A stretch of 64,000 nt of DNA. Source: Promicromonospora iranensis (GTDB lineage Bacteria > Actinomycetota > Actinomycetes > Actinomycetales > Cellulomonadaceae). Shown here piece after piece: positions 36,019-44,831 of this stretch (positions are counted from its first letter, which is position 1; each line of letters begins with the position of its first letter). The translations under genes were made by a program, and so were the position numbers. The stretch covers positions 219,733-283,732 of the forward strand of contig NZ_JAJQQP010000011.1 in NCBI RefSeq assembly GCF_028994805.1, in the 5' to 3' direction. Under the pieces are notes generated by a model. That model was not told the DNA's origin. It did not search any database and worked only from the letters and a program-made list of their open reading frames with translations.

Positions 36019-37056
36019 TCACGGGCGCAACGGCGCGGGTTCCGTGCCGTCGCGCCGCGCGCCGCGGGCCAGGAGCAGCCCGGCGCCCCCGAACGCCAGG
36101 TCGATCACCGTCAGGACCACCCGGCTGACGAGCACCGCGAGCGCCGCTGCGGGCGCCGGCAGGGCGCCCGCGAGGACCGCGGCGAGCACCAGCTCACGCA
36201 CGCCCGCGCCGGCCGGCGCGACCACGAACAGGAACCCGGCGGTCCAGGCGAGCGCCCAGCCGCCGGCAGCCAGGGCGAAGGTCCGGAGGGTGGGAGGCAG
36301 GCCCAGCCCGGTGCAGAGCACCCAGAGCTGCAGCCCCGCGACGAGCCATCCGGCCACCGACCAGCAGACCGCGCGGCCCAGACCGCCCCAGGTCATCGGG
36401 TGCGCCGGTGTACCGCGCCCGGTGCGGCGGAGGACCCACCCGATCATCCGGTTGAGCACGGGCGGCACGAGCACCACCACGACCACGGGGGCCACCCACA
36501 CCACCCAGGACCAGGCGCCCAGCGCGCCGGCGGACACGAAGGGCAGCGCCACCGCGCCCACCGCCGCGCCGGATGCCACCGACACGGCGACGGCCACCAG
36601 CATCGACGCCGCCGATCTGCCGCGCGGCACGCGGTGTCCCGCTCCGACCTCCGCGGCGGCCACGACGTTCCACACGCCGCCGGGCACGTACTTGCCGAGC
36701 TGGCTGATACCGAACACCGCCACGGCGCTCCGCAACGACAGGGGCGAGCCCAGGTCCGCGAGGACCGCGCGCCAGGCCAGCAGCGTGCACCACACGTACA
36801 GCGCGCCGAGGAGCACGACCAGGGCCGTCTCGGTCGCTGACAGGTCCCGCGCCGCCCGGGCCAAGGGCTCCCGGTTGTCCAGTACGTACCAGACGGCCAG
36901 GCCCAGGGCGACGGCCAGGAAACCCCACCGCACCCACGGCGACCGCAGGACGGCGAGCGCGCCCCGGGCCGCCGAGCGGACCACCGAGCGCCCGGCCGGC
37001 CGGCCGGCCGGGCGGCCGACGGGCGCCGGCGTCGTGCCCGCGCGACTCGCCGTCAC
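36019..37056 (-). CDS. Lysylphosphatidylglycerol synthase TM/UPF0104-family membrane protein
   Basis: The 345-residue protein has a low-complexity N-terminus with repeated GRPAGRP, then about eight transmembrane helices. The motif FGISQLGKYVPGGVWNVVAAAEVG (about 105-128, in part) is characteristic of the MprF flippase-like/UPF0104 family, and GFLFVVAPAGAGVRELVLA is the second conserved block. No catalytic synthetase domain is attached. In glycan loci such proteins are thought to flip or accept lipid-linked sugars, but this is inference. Its GTG overlaps the stop of the GT4 gene (GTGA). Confidence 0.82.
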   Translation of the reverse strand: MTASRAGTTPAPVGRPAGRPAGRSVVRSAARGALAVLRSPWVRWGFLAVALGLAVWYVLDNREPLARAARDLSATETALVVLLGALYVWCTLLAWRAVLADLGSPLSLRSAVAVFGISQLGKYVPGGVWNVVAAAEVGAGHRVPRGRSAASMLVAVAVSVASGAAVGAVALPFVSAGALGAWSWVVWVAPVVVVVLVPPVLNRMIGWVLRRTGRGTPAHPMTWGGLGRAVCWSVAGWLVAGLQLWVLCTGLGLPPTLRTFALAAGGWALAWTAGFLFVVAPAGAGVRELVLAAVLAGALPAPAAALAVLVSRVVLTVIDLAFGGAGLLLARGARRDGTEPAPLRP

Positions 37057-38153
37057 AGCGCACCCCGGCGGTGCAGCGCGGCGACCAGCGGCTCGGCGAC
37101 GACCTGTGGCCGGATCCGGTCCCGCCCGCGCGCGGCGCGCACCCGCGCGGCGGCCAGCTCCGCGGGTTCGCAGAGCGTGACGAGCGCGTCCGCCAGCGCC
37201 CGGGAGTCGGCCGCAGGGACCAGCTCGACGTTCTCCCCCACGGCCCGGCGCTGCGGCGGTGTGTCCGACGTGACCACCACGCAGCCCGCCGCGAGCCCCT
37301 GGTAGACCTTGTTGGGCACGACCCGCAGGCCCTTCGGGGTGTCGCTGAAGATGCCGAGGCAGACCTGGTGGTCCGCGACCAGACCGGGCAGCAGATCGGG
37401 CTCCACCCAGTCGTGCCAGGTGACCCCTGGCGTCCCCGCCAGAATCTCGCGCGCCCGAGGCAGCTCCTGGCCTGCCCCGACCATCGTCACGCGCAGCGCG
37501 GCGCCCGCGGTGACGGCGTCACGCACCGCCTCGGCGATGACCGGCGCGCCCTGCAGCGGGGTGTACAGCCCGAAGAAGACCACGGACAGCGCGGGTGCCT
37601 CGCCGGTCGCGACCGACGAGGAGCCCGGCACTCGCCAGGCGTCCGGCGCGCCGACCAGCACCACCACACCCTTGTCCGGCACGGGGAGCATCTGCCGGTG
37701 CTCCTCGGTATCGGTCACGACCAGGTCGGCGCACGCCACGGCCAGCCGGTCCAGCCCCGTCAGCAACCGCACCCGCAGGCCGGCCGCCCCACGGTCGGTG
37801 GCGGTGTCGCCGGCGAAGACGAGATGGTCGAGCACGACCACCGAGCGCGGGTACAGCAACCGGGCGAGGACCACGTCGAAGTGCCCCAGGTAGCCGACGA
37901 GCACGGCACCGGGCCGCCCTTCCGCCCGCCGCTGCCGCACGGAGTCGCCGACCAGGCCCGCCCAGCACCGCAGCAGCCGGAGGACGAGGACGGGCAGGCG
38001 CCAGGGCTGCTGGAGCAGACGCACCCGTTCGGCGGTGGAGAAGCCGAGGGGCCGGTTCAGCTCGGTGACCTTGATCCCGTGGGCGCGCAGCCCGGCGATC
38101 AGGACGGCGACGCGCGGGTGACGTGCCGCGTCGTAGGTACCGAAAGCGATCAC
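37053..38153 (-). CDS. GT4-type glycosyltransferase
   Basis: The 366-residue GT-B enzyme has an N-terminal acceptor half (IAFGTYDAARHPRVAVLIAGLRA) and a C-terminal donor half with VVFFGLYTPLQGAPVIAEA, VPNKVYQGLAAGCVVVTSDTP and a nucleotide-sugar-binding Glu region. It is probably cytoplasmic or membrane-associated. GTG 38153 overlaps the stop of the GT2 gene (GTGA), so the GT2 - GT4 - flippase-like genes form one coupled operon. The donor sugar is unknown. Confidence 0.85.
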   Translation of the reverse strand: MIAFGTYDAARHPRVAVLIAGLRAHGIKVTELNRPLGFSTAERVRLLQQPWRLPVLVLRLLRCWAGLVGDSVRQRRAEGRPGAVLVGYLGHFDVVLARLLYPRSVVVLDHLVFAGDTATDRGAAGLRVRLLTGLDRLAVACADLVVTDTEEHRQMLPVPDKGVVVLVGAPDAWRVPGSSSVATGEAPALSVVFFGLYTPLQGAPVIAEAVRDAVTAGAALRVTMVGAGQELPRAREILAGTPGVTWHDWVEPDLLPGLVADHQVCLGIFSDTPKGLRVVPNKVYQGLAAGCVVVTSDTPPQRRAVGENVELVPAADSRALADALVTLCEPAELAAARVRAARGRDRIRPQVVAEPLVAALHRRGAL

Positions 38154-39229
38154 GACACGGCCGCCGGGAGGTCCGCGGAACCCGTCGACCGGCCCTGTGC
38201 CCGAGGCCCGGGCCGGTCGGCGGGGCCTGGCTCGTTCCCGCCGGACGACCTCCGGTTCTCCGCTGCCACGGATCCGGCCGGAGCCGCCGTCGTGCCGTAC
38301 TGGACGTCCTTGAGGCGCTCCAGCGTCTCCTCGAGGAGCACCCGGTTGGTGCGCTGGAGGTCGGCGAGGACGAGCAGGGCGAAGCTCAGCAGCGCCCCCA
38401 CGAGGGAGGTCGCCCCGAGCACGATGGACTGCAGGTGCTGCCCGGCGGTGCCGGTGGCGAGGAGCACCGCGTACCTGCCGAACGGGACCACGGCGCCCAC
38501 CGTGAAGGCCAGGCCGAGCGTGATGAACACGGCGTGCGGCTTGTACATCACGTAGGACCGGCTGATCGCCTGGCCCGACTTGACGATGTGCTGCGCCATG
38601 CTCGTGAAGAGCCGCGACTCCCGGGTCTTCGGGTTGGTGGTGACGGGCAGGCTCTGGATCCGCAGGCGCTTGTGGCCGGCCTGGATGATCGTCTCCATGC
38701 AATAGCTGAACTGCGTGACGACGTTGAGCCGCATCAACGCACCCCGTGAATACGCACGAAAGCCGCTGGCCGCGTCGGGCAGGTCGGTCCCCGCGGCGAA
38801 GTTGACAACATTGCTGCCTATCTTCTGCAGCGCCTTCTTCAGCGGGGAGAAATGCTCGATGGTGCCGGTCTGCCGGTCGGCGATCACTATGTCGGCGTCA
38901 CCCAGCACCACGGGCATCACCAGATCGCCGATCCGTTCCTGCGGGTACTGGTTGTCGCCGTCGGTGTTCACCACGATGTCCGCCCCGTGCCGGAGCGCGT
39001 AGTCGACGCCGTCACGGAACGACCTGGCCAGCCCCATGTTGCGGGTGTGGTGGACGAAGTGCCGCACGCCGAGGCGGCGCGCCACCTCGACGGTGCCGTC
39101 CGTGGACCCGTCGTCGACGACCAGGATCTCTATCTCGTCGATGCCCGGAATGCTGCGGGGAATCGTGGCAAGCACCAGAGGAAGCGTTTCTTCCTCGTTC
39201 AAGCAGGGAATCTGCACGAACAGCTTCAT
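38150..39229 (-). CDS. GT2 polyprenyl-phosphate sugar transferase (DPM1/GtrB-like)
   Basis: The 359-residue protein has a GT-A domain (FVQIPCLNEEETLPLVLATI, VVDDGSTDGT, NMGLARSFRDG, and DGDNQYP as the DxD site near 92) and two or three C-terminal hydrophobic helices followed by a Pro/Gly-rich tail. This design is typical of enzymes that charge polyprenyl phosphate with a hexose for use by membrane GT39/GT-C enzymes, three of which follow. ATG 39229 is preceded by AGGG. The frame stays open upstream to 39499, over the divergent promoter region; I reject that extension. Confidence 0.88.
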   Translation of the reverse strand: MKLFVQIPCLNEEETLPLVLATIPRSIPGIDEIEILVVDDGSTDGTVEVARRLGVRHFVHHTRNMGLARSFRDGVDYALRHGADIVVNTDGDNQYPQERIGDLVMPVVLGDADIVIADRQTGTIEHFSPLKKALQKIGSNVVNFAAGTDLPDAASGFRAYSRGALMRLNVVTQFSYCMETIIQAGHKRLRIQSLPVTTNPKTRESRLFTSMAQHIVKSGQAISRSYVMYKPHAVFITLGLAFTVGAVVPFGRYAVLLATGTAGQHLQSIVLGATSLVGALLSFALLVLADLQRTNRVLLEETLERLKDVQYGTTAAPAGSVAAENRRSSGGNEPGPADRPGPRAQGRSTGSADLPAAVS

Positions 39230-39394
39230 GGCCCTGTGCTTTCGGTAGCAGGCTTTCGGCACGCAATTGCGACAAGCGGTAGTGGCGTCACCACCGTAAG
39301 CACGAAAGGTGGCCGAGACATGAACATTGCGTGCCATGTAGCGACTGTTATCCGCCTGTGACCGGGGCGCCCGCATAGTCCGGTTCGGCATGGC

Positions 39395-39400
39395 TACTCT
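39395..39400 (+). promoter_or_regulatory. -10 hexamer TACTCT, leaderless start for GT39-like gene
   Basis: TACTCT, then GCTCGC, then GTG 39407. Confidence 0.45.
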
Positions 39401-39406
39401 GCTCGC

Positions 39407-41038
39407 GTGACCCGACCTCGCGCGGTTCCGGTCGTCGTGTGGCTGATCGTGCTCCTGCACCTGGCGGTGATGCTCGGCCAGACCGCCGTCTTCCCCCATC
39501 TCCGTTCACCCGACGAACGCCAGCACGTGGACCTGATCCTCCAGGTGCGGCAGGGCGACGCCTGGCCGTGGCCCGGGCCGGGCACCACGTACGTGACGCA
39601 GGGCGTGACGGCGGGCGGCTTCGTCGAGGCCGACAGCCTCGACGGGCCGCAGCACCTGGCCGACCGCCAGGACGTTCCCCCGCGCGGCGAGCGGCTCTCG
39701 TACCTGGACGCCGGCGGCACCGCGACGCTGACGGCCGAGGCACCCGACGGCAGCGTCGCGCCGGTGTTCAACCAGCTGGTGCAGCACCCGCCGCTGTACT
39801 ACCTGCTCGGCGCGGGCGTCGTGGGTCTGGTGCCCGACTGGCAGGACGCGCCGCTGGACCAGGTGTGGCTGCTCCTGCGCTGGTGGAACGCGTTGCTCGC
39901 CCTGCCGCTCCCCCTGCTGCTGTTCGCCGCCGCGCGGCGCCTGCGGCTCCCCGAGCCGCTCCCCGTCGCCGCCGCGCTGGTCCCGCTCGCGATCCCCGAG
40001 CTGACGCACCTGGAGTCGGCGGTCAACAACGACAACCTGCTCGTGATCCTCGGTGCGTGCGCCACGCTGCTGGTGGCCCGGGTCCTCACCGGTGACCTGA
40101 GCCGCCGCACCGCCGTCCTGCTGGGGCTCGTCACGATGCTCGCCCTGCTGACCAAGGGCTTCGCGCTGATGTTCCCCCCGTGGATCCTGCTGGCCTACGC
40201 CGTCGCCGGCTACCGGCACCGCGAGCGCCTCCGGACCGCGGCCGCGGCGCTGCTGGTGGTCGCCACCCTCGCTCTTCCCGGCATCTTCTGGTGGGTGCGC
40301 AACGTCGTGGTGCACGGCATGCTCCAGCCGCACGGCACGCACGCCACGCCACCCGACCTCACCCCGGTCCACGGCTGGGCCGACGGCGGTCTCGTCTGGC
40401 TCGGCCGGTTCTCCGAACGCATGGTCACGCTCTTCTTCGTGCAGGACCACGCGGCCACCCGTGAGCACGACGCCTCGTGGTGGATGGCCCGCGTGGCGCT
40501 CGCCCTGGTCCTGGCCGGCCTGGTCACCACGCTGGTGCGCCGGCCGGTACCTCGGCTCGACGCGCTCGTGCTGCTGTTCCCGGTGCCCGCCCTCGCCGGG
40601 ATCGTCGCCCGCGGCTCGTGGGAGCAGTTCGCGGCGTTCCACGACCTCGGTGCCGCGCAGCAGGGCCGGTACCTGTACACCGGCCTGGCCGGGCTGATGG
40701 TCCTCGCGCTCGCCGGCGCGGCAGTGCTATGCCCGCGCCGACGCCGGCTGGTGCCTGCGGCCCTGCTGGTGCTCGCCTGCGGCATGCACCTGGCGTACCA
40801 GCACGACGTCTGGCACCTGTACTGGATGCCGCACGACGCCGGACCGGGGGCGCTCGTCCGCGCCCTGGCCGCCGTCGGCCACTGGTACGCGTTCCCGAGC
40901 GCCGTGCCGCTCGCGGTGCTGGGCGCGGGTGCGGCGCTCGCCGTCGCCGTCGCGGTCACGCTCACGCGGAGCGCCGTCGGTGAGCGGCGCTCCGGGCGCC
41001 CCGCCGGGGTCGGCGCCGAGCCCCTGGCCGCCGCATGA
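39407..41038 (+). CDS. Multi-spanning GT39/DUF2142-type glycosyltransferase, copy 1
   Basis: The 543-residue protein has about eleven transmembrane helices. After helix 1 an extracytoplasmic loop holds SPDERQHVD (34-42), a position where GT-C enzymes carry their catalytic acidic residues, and FNQLVQHPPLYYLLGA (about 122-137) is the usual QHPPLYY motif. It probably transfers a sugar from a polyprenyl-phosphate donor, made by the GT2 enzyme next door, to a wall polymer or protein outside the cell. The stop overlaps the next start (ATGA). Confidence 0.82.
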   Translation: MTRPRAVPVVVWLIVLLHLAVMLGQTAVFPHLRSPDERQHVDLILQVRQGDAWPWPGPGTTYVTQGVTAGGFVEADSLDGPQHLADRQDVPPRGERLSYLDAGGTATLTAEAPDGSVAPVFNQLVQHPPLYYLLGAGVVGLVPDWQDAPLDQVWLLLRWWNALLALPLPLLLFAAARRLRLPEPLPVAAALVPLAIPELTHLESAVNNDNLLVILGACATLLVARVLTGDLSRRTAVLLGLVTMLALLTKGFALMFPPWILLAYAVAGYRHRERLRTAAAALLVVATLALPGIFWWVRNVVVHGMLQPHGTHATPPDLTPVHGWADGGLVWLGRFSERMVTLFFVQDHAATREHDASWWMARVALALVLAGLVTTLVRRPVPRLDALVLLFPVPALAGIVARGSWEQFAAFHDLGAAQQGRYLYTGLAGLMVLALAGAAVLCPRRRRLVPAALLVLACGMHLAYQHDVWHLYWMPHDAGPGALVRALAAVGHWYAFPSAVPLAVLGAGAALAVAVAVTLTRSAVGERRSGRPAGVGAEPLAAA

Positions 41039-42555
41039 TCCGCGCGCTCGTGCGGACCGCCACCCGCGTCCGGTCGTGGTCCCGGCAGCTGGGCCGCGGC
41101 CGGGCCGAACACCTGGCGCTCGGCTGCGCGGTGCTCACCGGGATGCTCCTCGCCCTGATGGTCACCCTCGCGGACGCCCCGTACGCGACCGGCGACGAAC
41201 CACCGCACGTCGACTACGCGTACCAGGTCTGGCACGGCGAGCTGCCGGTCTTCGAGGACGGCCTCGAGCTGCGGCCCGACGGCGCCTGGCTCGCCCCGGT
41301 GCAGTGGACGGCCCAGCATCCGCCGCTGTACTACCTGCTGATCGCCCCGCTCGTGGGCCCGCTCGCCGACGCCGGGCACCCCGTGGCAGCGGTCTATGCC
41401 GCGCGCGGTGTGAACGTGCTGCTCAGCGGCGTCTTCGTGCTCGCCGTGCGGTGGAGCGCCCGGCGTCTGACCCGGCCGGGCAGCACGCTGCCCGTGCTCG
41501 CCGCGTTCCTCGCCGGCGCCATGCCGGCCGCCGCGCACGTGGGTGGCAACGCCTACAACGACCTGCTGGCCGCCACCGGCGTCACCGTCCTGTTCGGGCT
41601 CGCGGCGACGGTGGTGCGCCGCGGGCTCGACACCCGGCTGATCGCGCTGCTCTCCCTCGTCGCCGCGGCGTGCGCGCTCACCCGGCTGTCCGCCGCGCTC
41701 ATCGCGGCGGTGGTCGCGGGCGTCGCGCTGGCCGCCGGTGCGGTCCGGGCCGCGCAGGGCCGCGGCCGGTGGGCGCACGTCGTGGCGCTGGCCGTGGCCG
41801 GGCCGGGTGCGGTGCTGGCCACCAGCGGCTGGTTCTACCTGCGCAACCTGCAGCTGACCGGCACGATCACGGGGTCGCACTTCGACTGGGCGCTGGAGAA
41901 CCAGAACCGGCAGGTCCGGCCCGTGTGGGCGGTGCTGGCCGACCCGGAGACCTGGATCCGGCTGCCCGACCTCTTCTGGTGGGCCGGACGGCTGCCACCG
42001 AACACGCCGCTCACGGTCACGACACTGGTGCTCACCGGGGTGCTGCTCGTCTGGACACCGCTGGTGATCGCGCTGCGCAGGAGACCTTGGTCGGTCGAGC
42101 CGACGTCGCCGGTGGCCGACGCGCTGCTCCTGCGTGCGCTGCCGGTCGTCGCGGTGCTCGTCGCGGTGTCCGTGCAGGTCGTGTACGCCTCCAGCAGCGG
42201 CGGCGTCTACCCACGCTATCTGCTGGTGGTCTCCCTGCCGTTGTGCCTGGCGATAGCGGCGGGCCTGGCCGTACGGCCTCGGCTGCTCGTTCCCGCCTGG
42301 ACCGCGCTCACCGTGCTCGACCTCGGGGTCTGGCTGACGGTCGAGCTGGTCACACCGCCCGAACCGGGCTACTACTCCGAGCCGCCGCTGCTCGCCGCCG
42401 TGGCGGGCGGGGTGGCAGCGGCGGCCGTCGTCTGCTCGGCGGTGCTCGCGCTGGGCGCCGTCCGGGAGGTCGGGGTCGCGCGGGCGAACCGGGCCGCCCC
42501 CACGACGGCGGCGACCCCCACGACCAGCACCACGGAGACGACCAGCACGAGCTGA
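41035..42555 (+). CDS. Multi-spanning GT39/DUF2142-type glycosyltransferase, copy 2
   Basis: The 506-residue protein has the same plan as its neighbour: ATGDEPPHVDYAYQ (51-64) in the first outer loop, QHPPLYYLLIAP (about 95-106), then eight or more helices. It is translationally coupled to copy 1. Its last 184 bp run antisense over the end of the convergent third copy; the region encodes the final helix and an Ala/Thr/Ser tail, so the true stop could have been displaced by mutation. The substrate is unknown. Confidence 0.8.
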   Translation: MIRALVRTATRVRSWSRQLGRGRAEHLALGCAVLTGMLLALMVTLADAPYATGDEPPHVDYAYQVWHGELPVFEDGLELRPDGAWLAPVQWTAQHPPLYYLLIAPLVGPLADAGHPVAAVYAARGVNVLLSGVFVLAVRWSARRLTRPGSTLPVLAAFLAGAMPAAAHVGGNAYNDLLAATGVTVLFGLAATVVRRGLDTRLIALLSLVAAACALTRLSAALIAAVVAGVALAAGAVRAAQGRGRWAHVVALAVAGPGAVLATSGWFYLRNLQLTGTITGSHFDWALENQNRQVRPVWAVLADPETWIRLPDLFWWAGRLPPNTPLTVTTLVLTGVLLVWTPLVIALRRRPWSVEPTSPVADALLLRALPVVAVLVAVSVQVVYASSSGGVYPRYLLVVSLPLCLAIAAGLAVRPRLLVPAWTALTVLDLGVWLTVELVTPPEPGYYSEPPLLAAVAGGVAAAAVVCSAVLALGAVREVGVARANRAAPTTAATPTTSTTETTSTS

Positions 42556-44036
42556 ACGCCGGTCAGCGGGCTCCACCCGGCCCAGCGGGCGGCGGCGTCG
42601 GACACCGACTCGCTCGGCCCCTGGTAGAAACCCCAGAACCCGTAGGCCAGGCCGCTCGCCGCGGCGAGCGCCGCCGCGCCGGTCACCCACGGCACCGCGC
42701 GGTGCAGCCGCCCGCCGAGCAGGGCGTGCATGCCGAGCGCCGTCCCGGTGCCGAGCGCCAGGAGCCCGGCGAACAGGTACCGGCCCTGCACCGCCGAGAT
42801 CCACCCGTGGGCAGAGTAGTCGGGCCAGGCGTTGACCAGGACCCCGCACCACAGCGCCGCCGGCTGCAGCAGGAGCACGGCGGTGGCCCGCCGCGCGGGA
42901 CCCCGGACCACGGCCAGGCCGCACAGGACGGCGACGACGACGGCGGCGGTCCAGAAGACGGCGTCGGGCAGCCGGACCTCCAGCCAGCCGAAGTTGCCGA
43001 AGAACGACCGGGTCAGGCTGGTCACCACCGTCCGCAGGAAGTACCAGAGGCCCTCCGGCTCCGACTCGACGAACCGGTCCGGGATCCCGACCGGCTGGAC
43101 GGTGCCCAGCACCAGCAGGTTGCGCAGCCACCACCAGCCGCCCACCGCGAACGCCGTCCCGCCCGCGACCAGCGTGCCCGCCACGCGCCGGGCACGCGGC
43201 CCGGACGCCAGCAGGTAGGCGGCGGCCACCACGGGCAGCGCGAACGCCGCCATGACCTTGGTCAGCAGTCCGACGCCGACCACCACGCCGAGGCCGGCCG
43301 CCGTACGCAGCCGGAGGTCGCCGGTGAGCACCCGGACGCACAGGTAGCCGGTCGCCGCCCCGCTGAGCGTGACGAGCGCGTCGTTGGTGACGCTGCCCAG
43401 GATGTGCCCCGCCTGCGGCACGAACAGCGTGAACGACGCCGCCACCAGCGCCGCGGCGCGCGACCCGGACAGCCGGCGCACGGCAGCGGCGGTCAGCAGC
43501 GGCAGAGGCAGCAGCAGCCCGACGTCGAACAGCCGCAGGGCCAGGAGCTGGACGTCCCACCGGGCCTCGGCGGTGCCCGTGACGTGCAGGACGCCCGCCG
43601 CCAGCGCGTAGTACAGGGGCGGGTGCTGCGTCATCTGGTCGACGACCTCGGGGTCCAGACCCCGGGTGCTGGTACCCGGCGGGACGACGTCCGCCAGCGC
43701 GTCCTCGCGGGTGACCGTGCCCCGCTCGGCGTCGCGGGTCGGCGGCACCGTGACGAACGCGGGGATGCCCTCCCGGTCGAGGTGCCGGCCGGGGACGTCC
43801 GTCGCCAGGGCCGCCTGGTCGCGTGCCGCGTCGACCGCCGGGCCGACGAGCGCCTCACCCGCGGCGGGCCAACCGCCGCCGTACGCGAGGCGCAGCACGC
43901 TGTTGACGTGCTGTGGCTCGTCAGGAGCCCGGAATGCCGGGGTCAGCACCGCCCAGAGCACACCGGTCAGCGTGACGAGAGCGGTGATCAGGGCAAGCGC
44001 CCGGCGGTACGCCGCCTCGGCGGGATCGTCGCGCAC
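42372..44036 (-). CDS. DUF2142/GT39-type membrane glycosyltransferase, copy 3
   Basis: The ~554-residue protein has about twelve helices with FRAPDEPQHVNSVL in the first outer loop and QMTQHPPLYYALAAG (near 150). GTG 44036 is chosen because TATCCT lies six bases upstream; ATG 44057 is possible but would have that -10 inside the coding region. The C-terminal Thr/Ala-rich tail overlaps copy 2 by 184 bp on the opposite strand. It resembles the DUF2142 proteins found with O-antigen and arabinogalactan-type genes. Confidence 0.8.
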   Translation of the reverse strand: MRDDPAEAAYRRALALITALVTLTGVLWAVLTPAFRAPDEPQHVNSVLRLAYGGGWPAAGEALVGPAVDAARDQAALATDVPGRHLDREGIPAFVTVPPTRDAERGTVTREDALADVVPPGTSTRGLDPEVVDQMTQHPPLYYALAAGVLHVTGTAEARWDVQLLALRLFDVGLLLPLPLLTAAAVRRLSGSRAAALVAASFTLFVPQAGHILGSVTNDALVTLSGAATGYLCVRVLTGDLRLRTAAGLGVVVGVGLLTKVMAAFALPVVAAAYLLASGPRARRVAGTLVAGGTAFAVGGWWWLRNLLVLGTVQPVGIPDRFVESEPEGLWYFLRTVVTSLTRSFFGNFGWLEVRLPDAVFWTAAVVVAVLCGLAVVRGPARRATAVLLLQPAALWCGVLVNAWPDYSAHGWISAVQGRYLFAGLLALGTGTALGMHALLGGRLHRAVPWVTGAAALAAASGLAYGFWGFYQGPSESVSDAAARWAGWSPLTGVQLVLVVSVVLVVGVAAVVGAARFARATPTSRTAPSASTAEQTTAAAATPPATAASSGGSE

Positions 44037-44042
44037 GGCACC

Positions 44043-44048
44043 AGGATA
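44043..44048 (-). promoter_or_regulatory. -10 hexamer TATCCT, leaderless start for DUF2142 gene
   Basis: TATCCT, then GGTGCC, then GTG 44036. This decides the start in favour of GTG 44036 over ATG 44057. Confidence 0.45.
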
Positions 44049-44146
44049 GGGGTGCATGCCGGGCGCGGCGCCCGGTCCGGTTCCAGAAAGCGGTCCCCCG
44101 TCGAGGAGCGGTCGTGGCGGTGACGGAGCTGGGCCCCGATCGGACG

Positions 44147-44152
44147 TATCGT
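44147..44152 (+). promoter_or_regulatory. -10 hexamer TATCGT, leaderless start for metallopeptidase-like gene
   Basis: TATCGT, then CGGTAG, then GTG 44159. Confidence 0.45.
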
Positions 44153-44158
44153 CGGTAG

Positions 44159-44788
44159 GTGCCTCCGTTCTCTCCTCGCGGCCGGAACCGGCGGTCGGAC
44201 CGCAACGCCGGACCGGCCGGCAGCTCGGCCGGCAGCCCCAGCTCCGGCACCCCCGGCGGTCCCGTCGGCCCGACCGGTATCCCCAAGGCCTCCCAGGCCG
44301 ACCTGCTCCGCCTCGCCGCGAGCCGCCCCGGCAGCTCCGGCGGGCAACCGGGCGACGCCTCCGGCGAGGCGGTCCGGCCCCGGCGCAGGGACCGTCGCGG
44401 CCGCGGGCTGCGCGGCCCGATGTTCCCGCCGGGGACTCCGGCGCACCGCACCCGGGCGCAGCGGTTCGACGACCTCGTGCTCGACGTCGTCGAGGACCTC
44501 GACCGGACCTGGGCCGCGCAGCTGCGTGGCACCGAGTTCGCCGTGGAGGACGTGCCGCCGTCCGATCCGGCCCCGTGGGAGGACGGCGGGGTGCTGCTCG
44601 GCCGGTTCTTCCCCGCGGAGGCCGGCCGGCCCGGGCGCGTGGTGGTCTACCGCCGGCCCGTCGAGGTGCGGGCGTTCGACCGGGAGGACCTCGCCGACCT
44701 GGTGCGCGACGTCGTCGTGGAGCAGGTGGCGCACATGCTGGCGCGGACCCCGGAGGAGATCGACCCCCACTTCGGCGACCGGTCCTGA
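44159..44788 (+). CDS. Metallopeptidase-family (zincin-like) protein with degenerate zinc motif
   Basis: The 209-residue protein has a disordered Gly/Pro/Arg-rich first 95 residues and a C-terminal domain (about 98-200) that resembles the minimal MMP-like zincin family (PF06262 type): RFDDLVLDVVEDLDRTW, FFPAEAGRPGRVVVYRRP and VVVEQVAHMLARTPEEIDP. Where active members have HExxHH, this has VEQVAHM, so two zinc ligands are missing and proteolysis is unlikely. It belongs to the conserved block with DUF3499, DUF5719 and whiB2. Confidence 0.78.
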   Translation: MPPFSPRGRNRRSDRNAGPAGSSAGSPSSGTPGGPVGPTGIPKASQADLLRLAASRPGSSGGQPGDASGEAVRPRRRDRRGRGLRGPMFPPGTPAHRTRAQRFDDLVLDVVEDLDRTWAAQLRGTEFAVEDVPPSDPAPWEDGGVLLGRFFPAEAGRPGRVVVYRRPVEVRAFDREDLADLVRDVVVEQVAHMLARTPEEIDPHFGDRS

Positions 44789-44831
44789 CGCCCACCCCGC
44801 CGATGCCGCCCGGGCTGCCCGGGCTCCCGGT

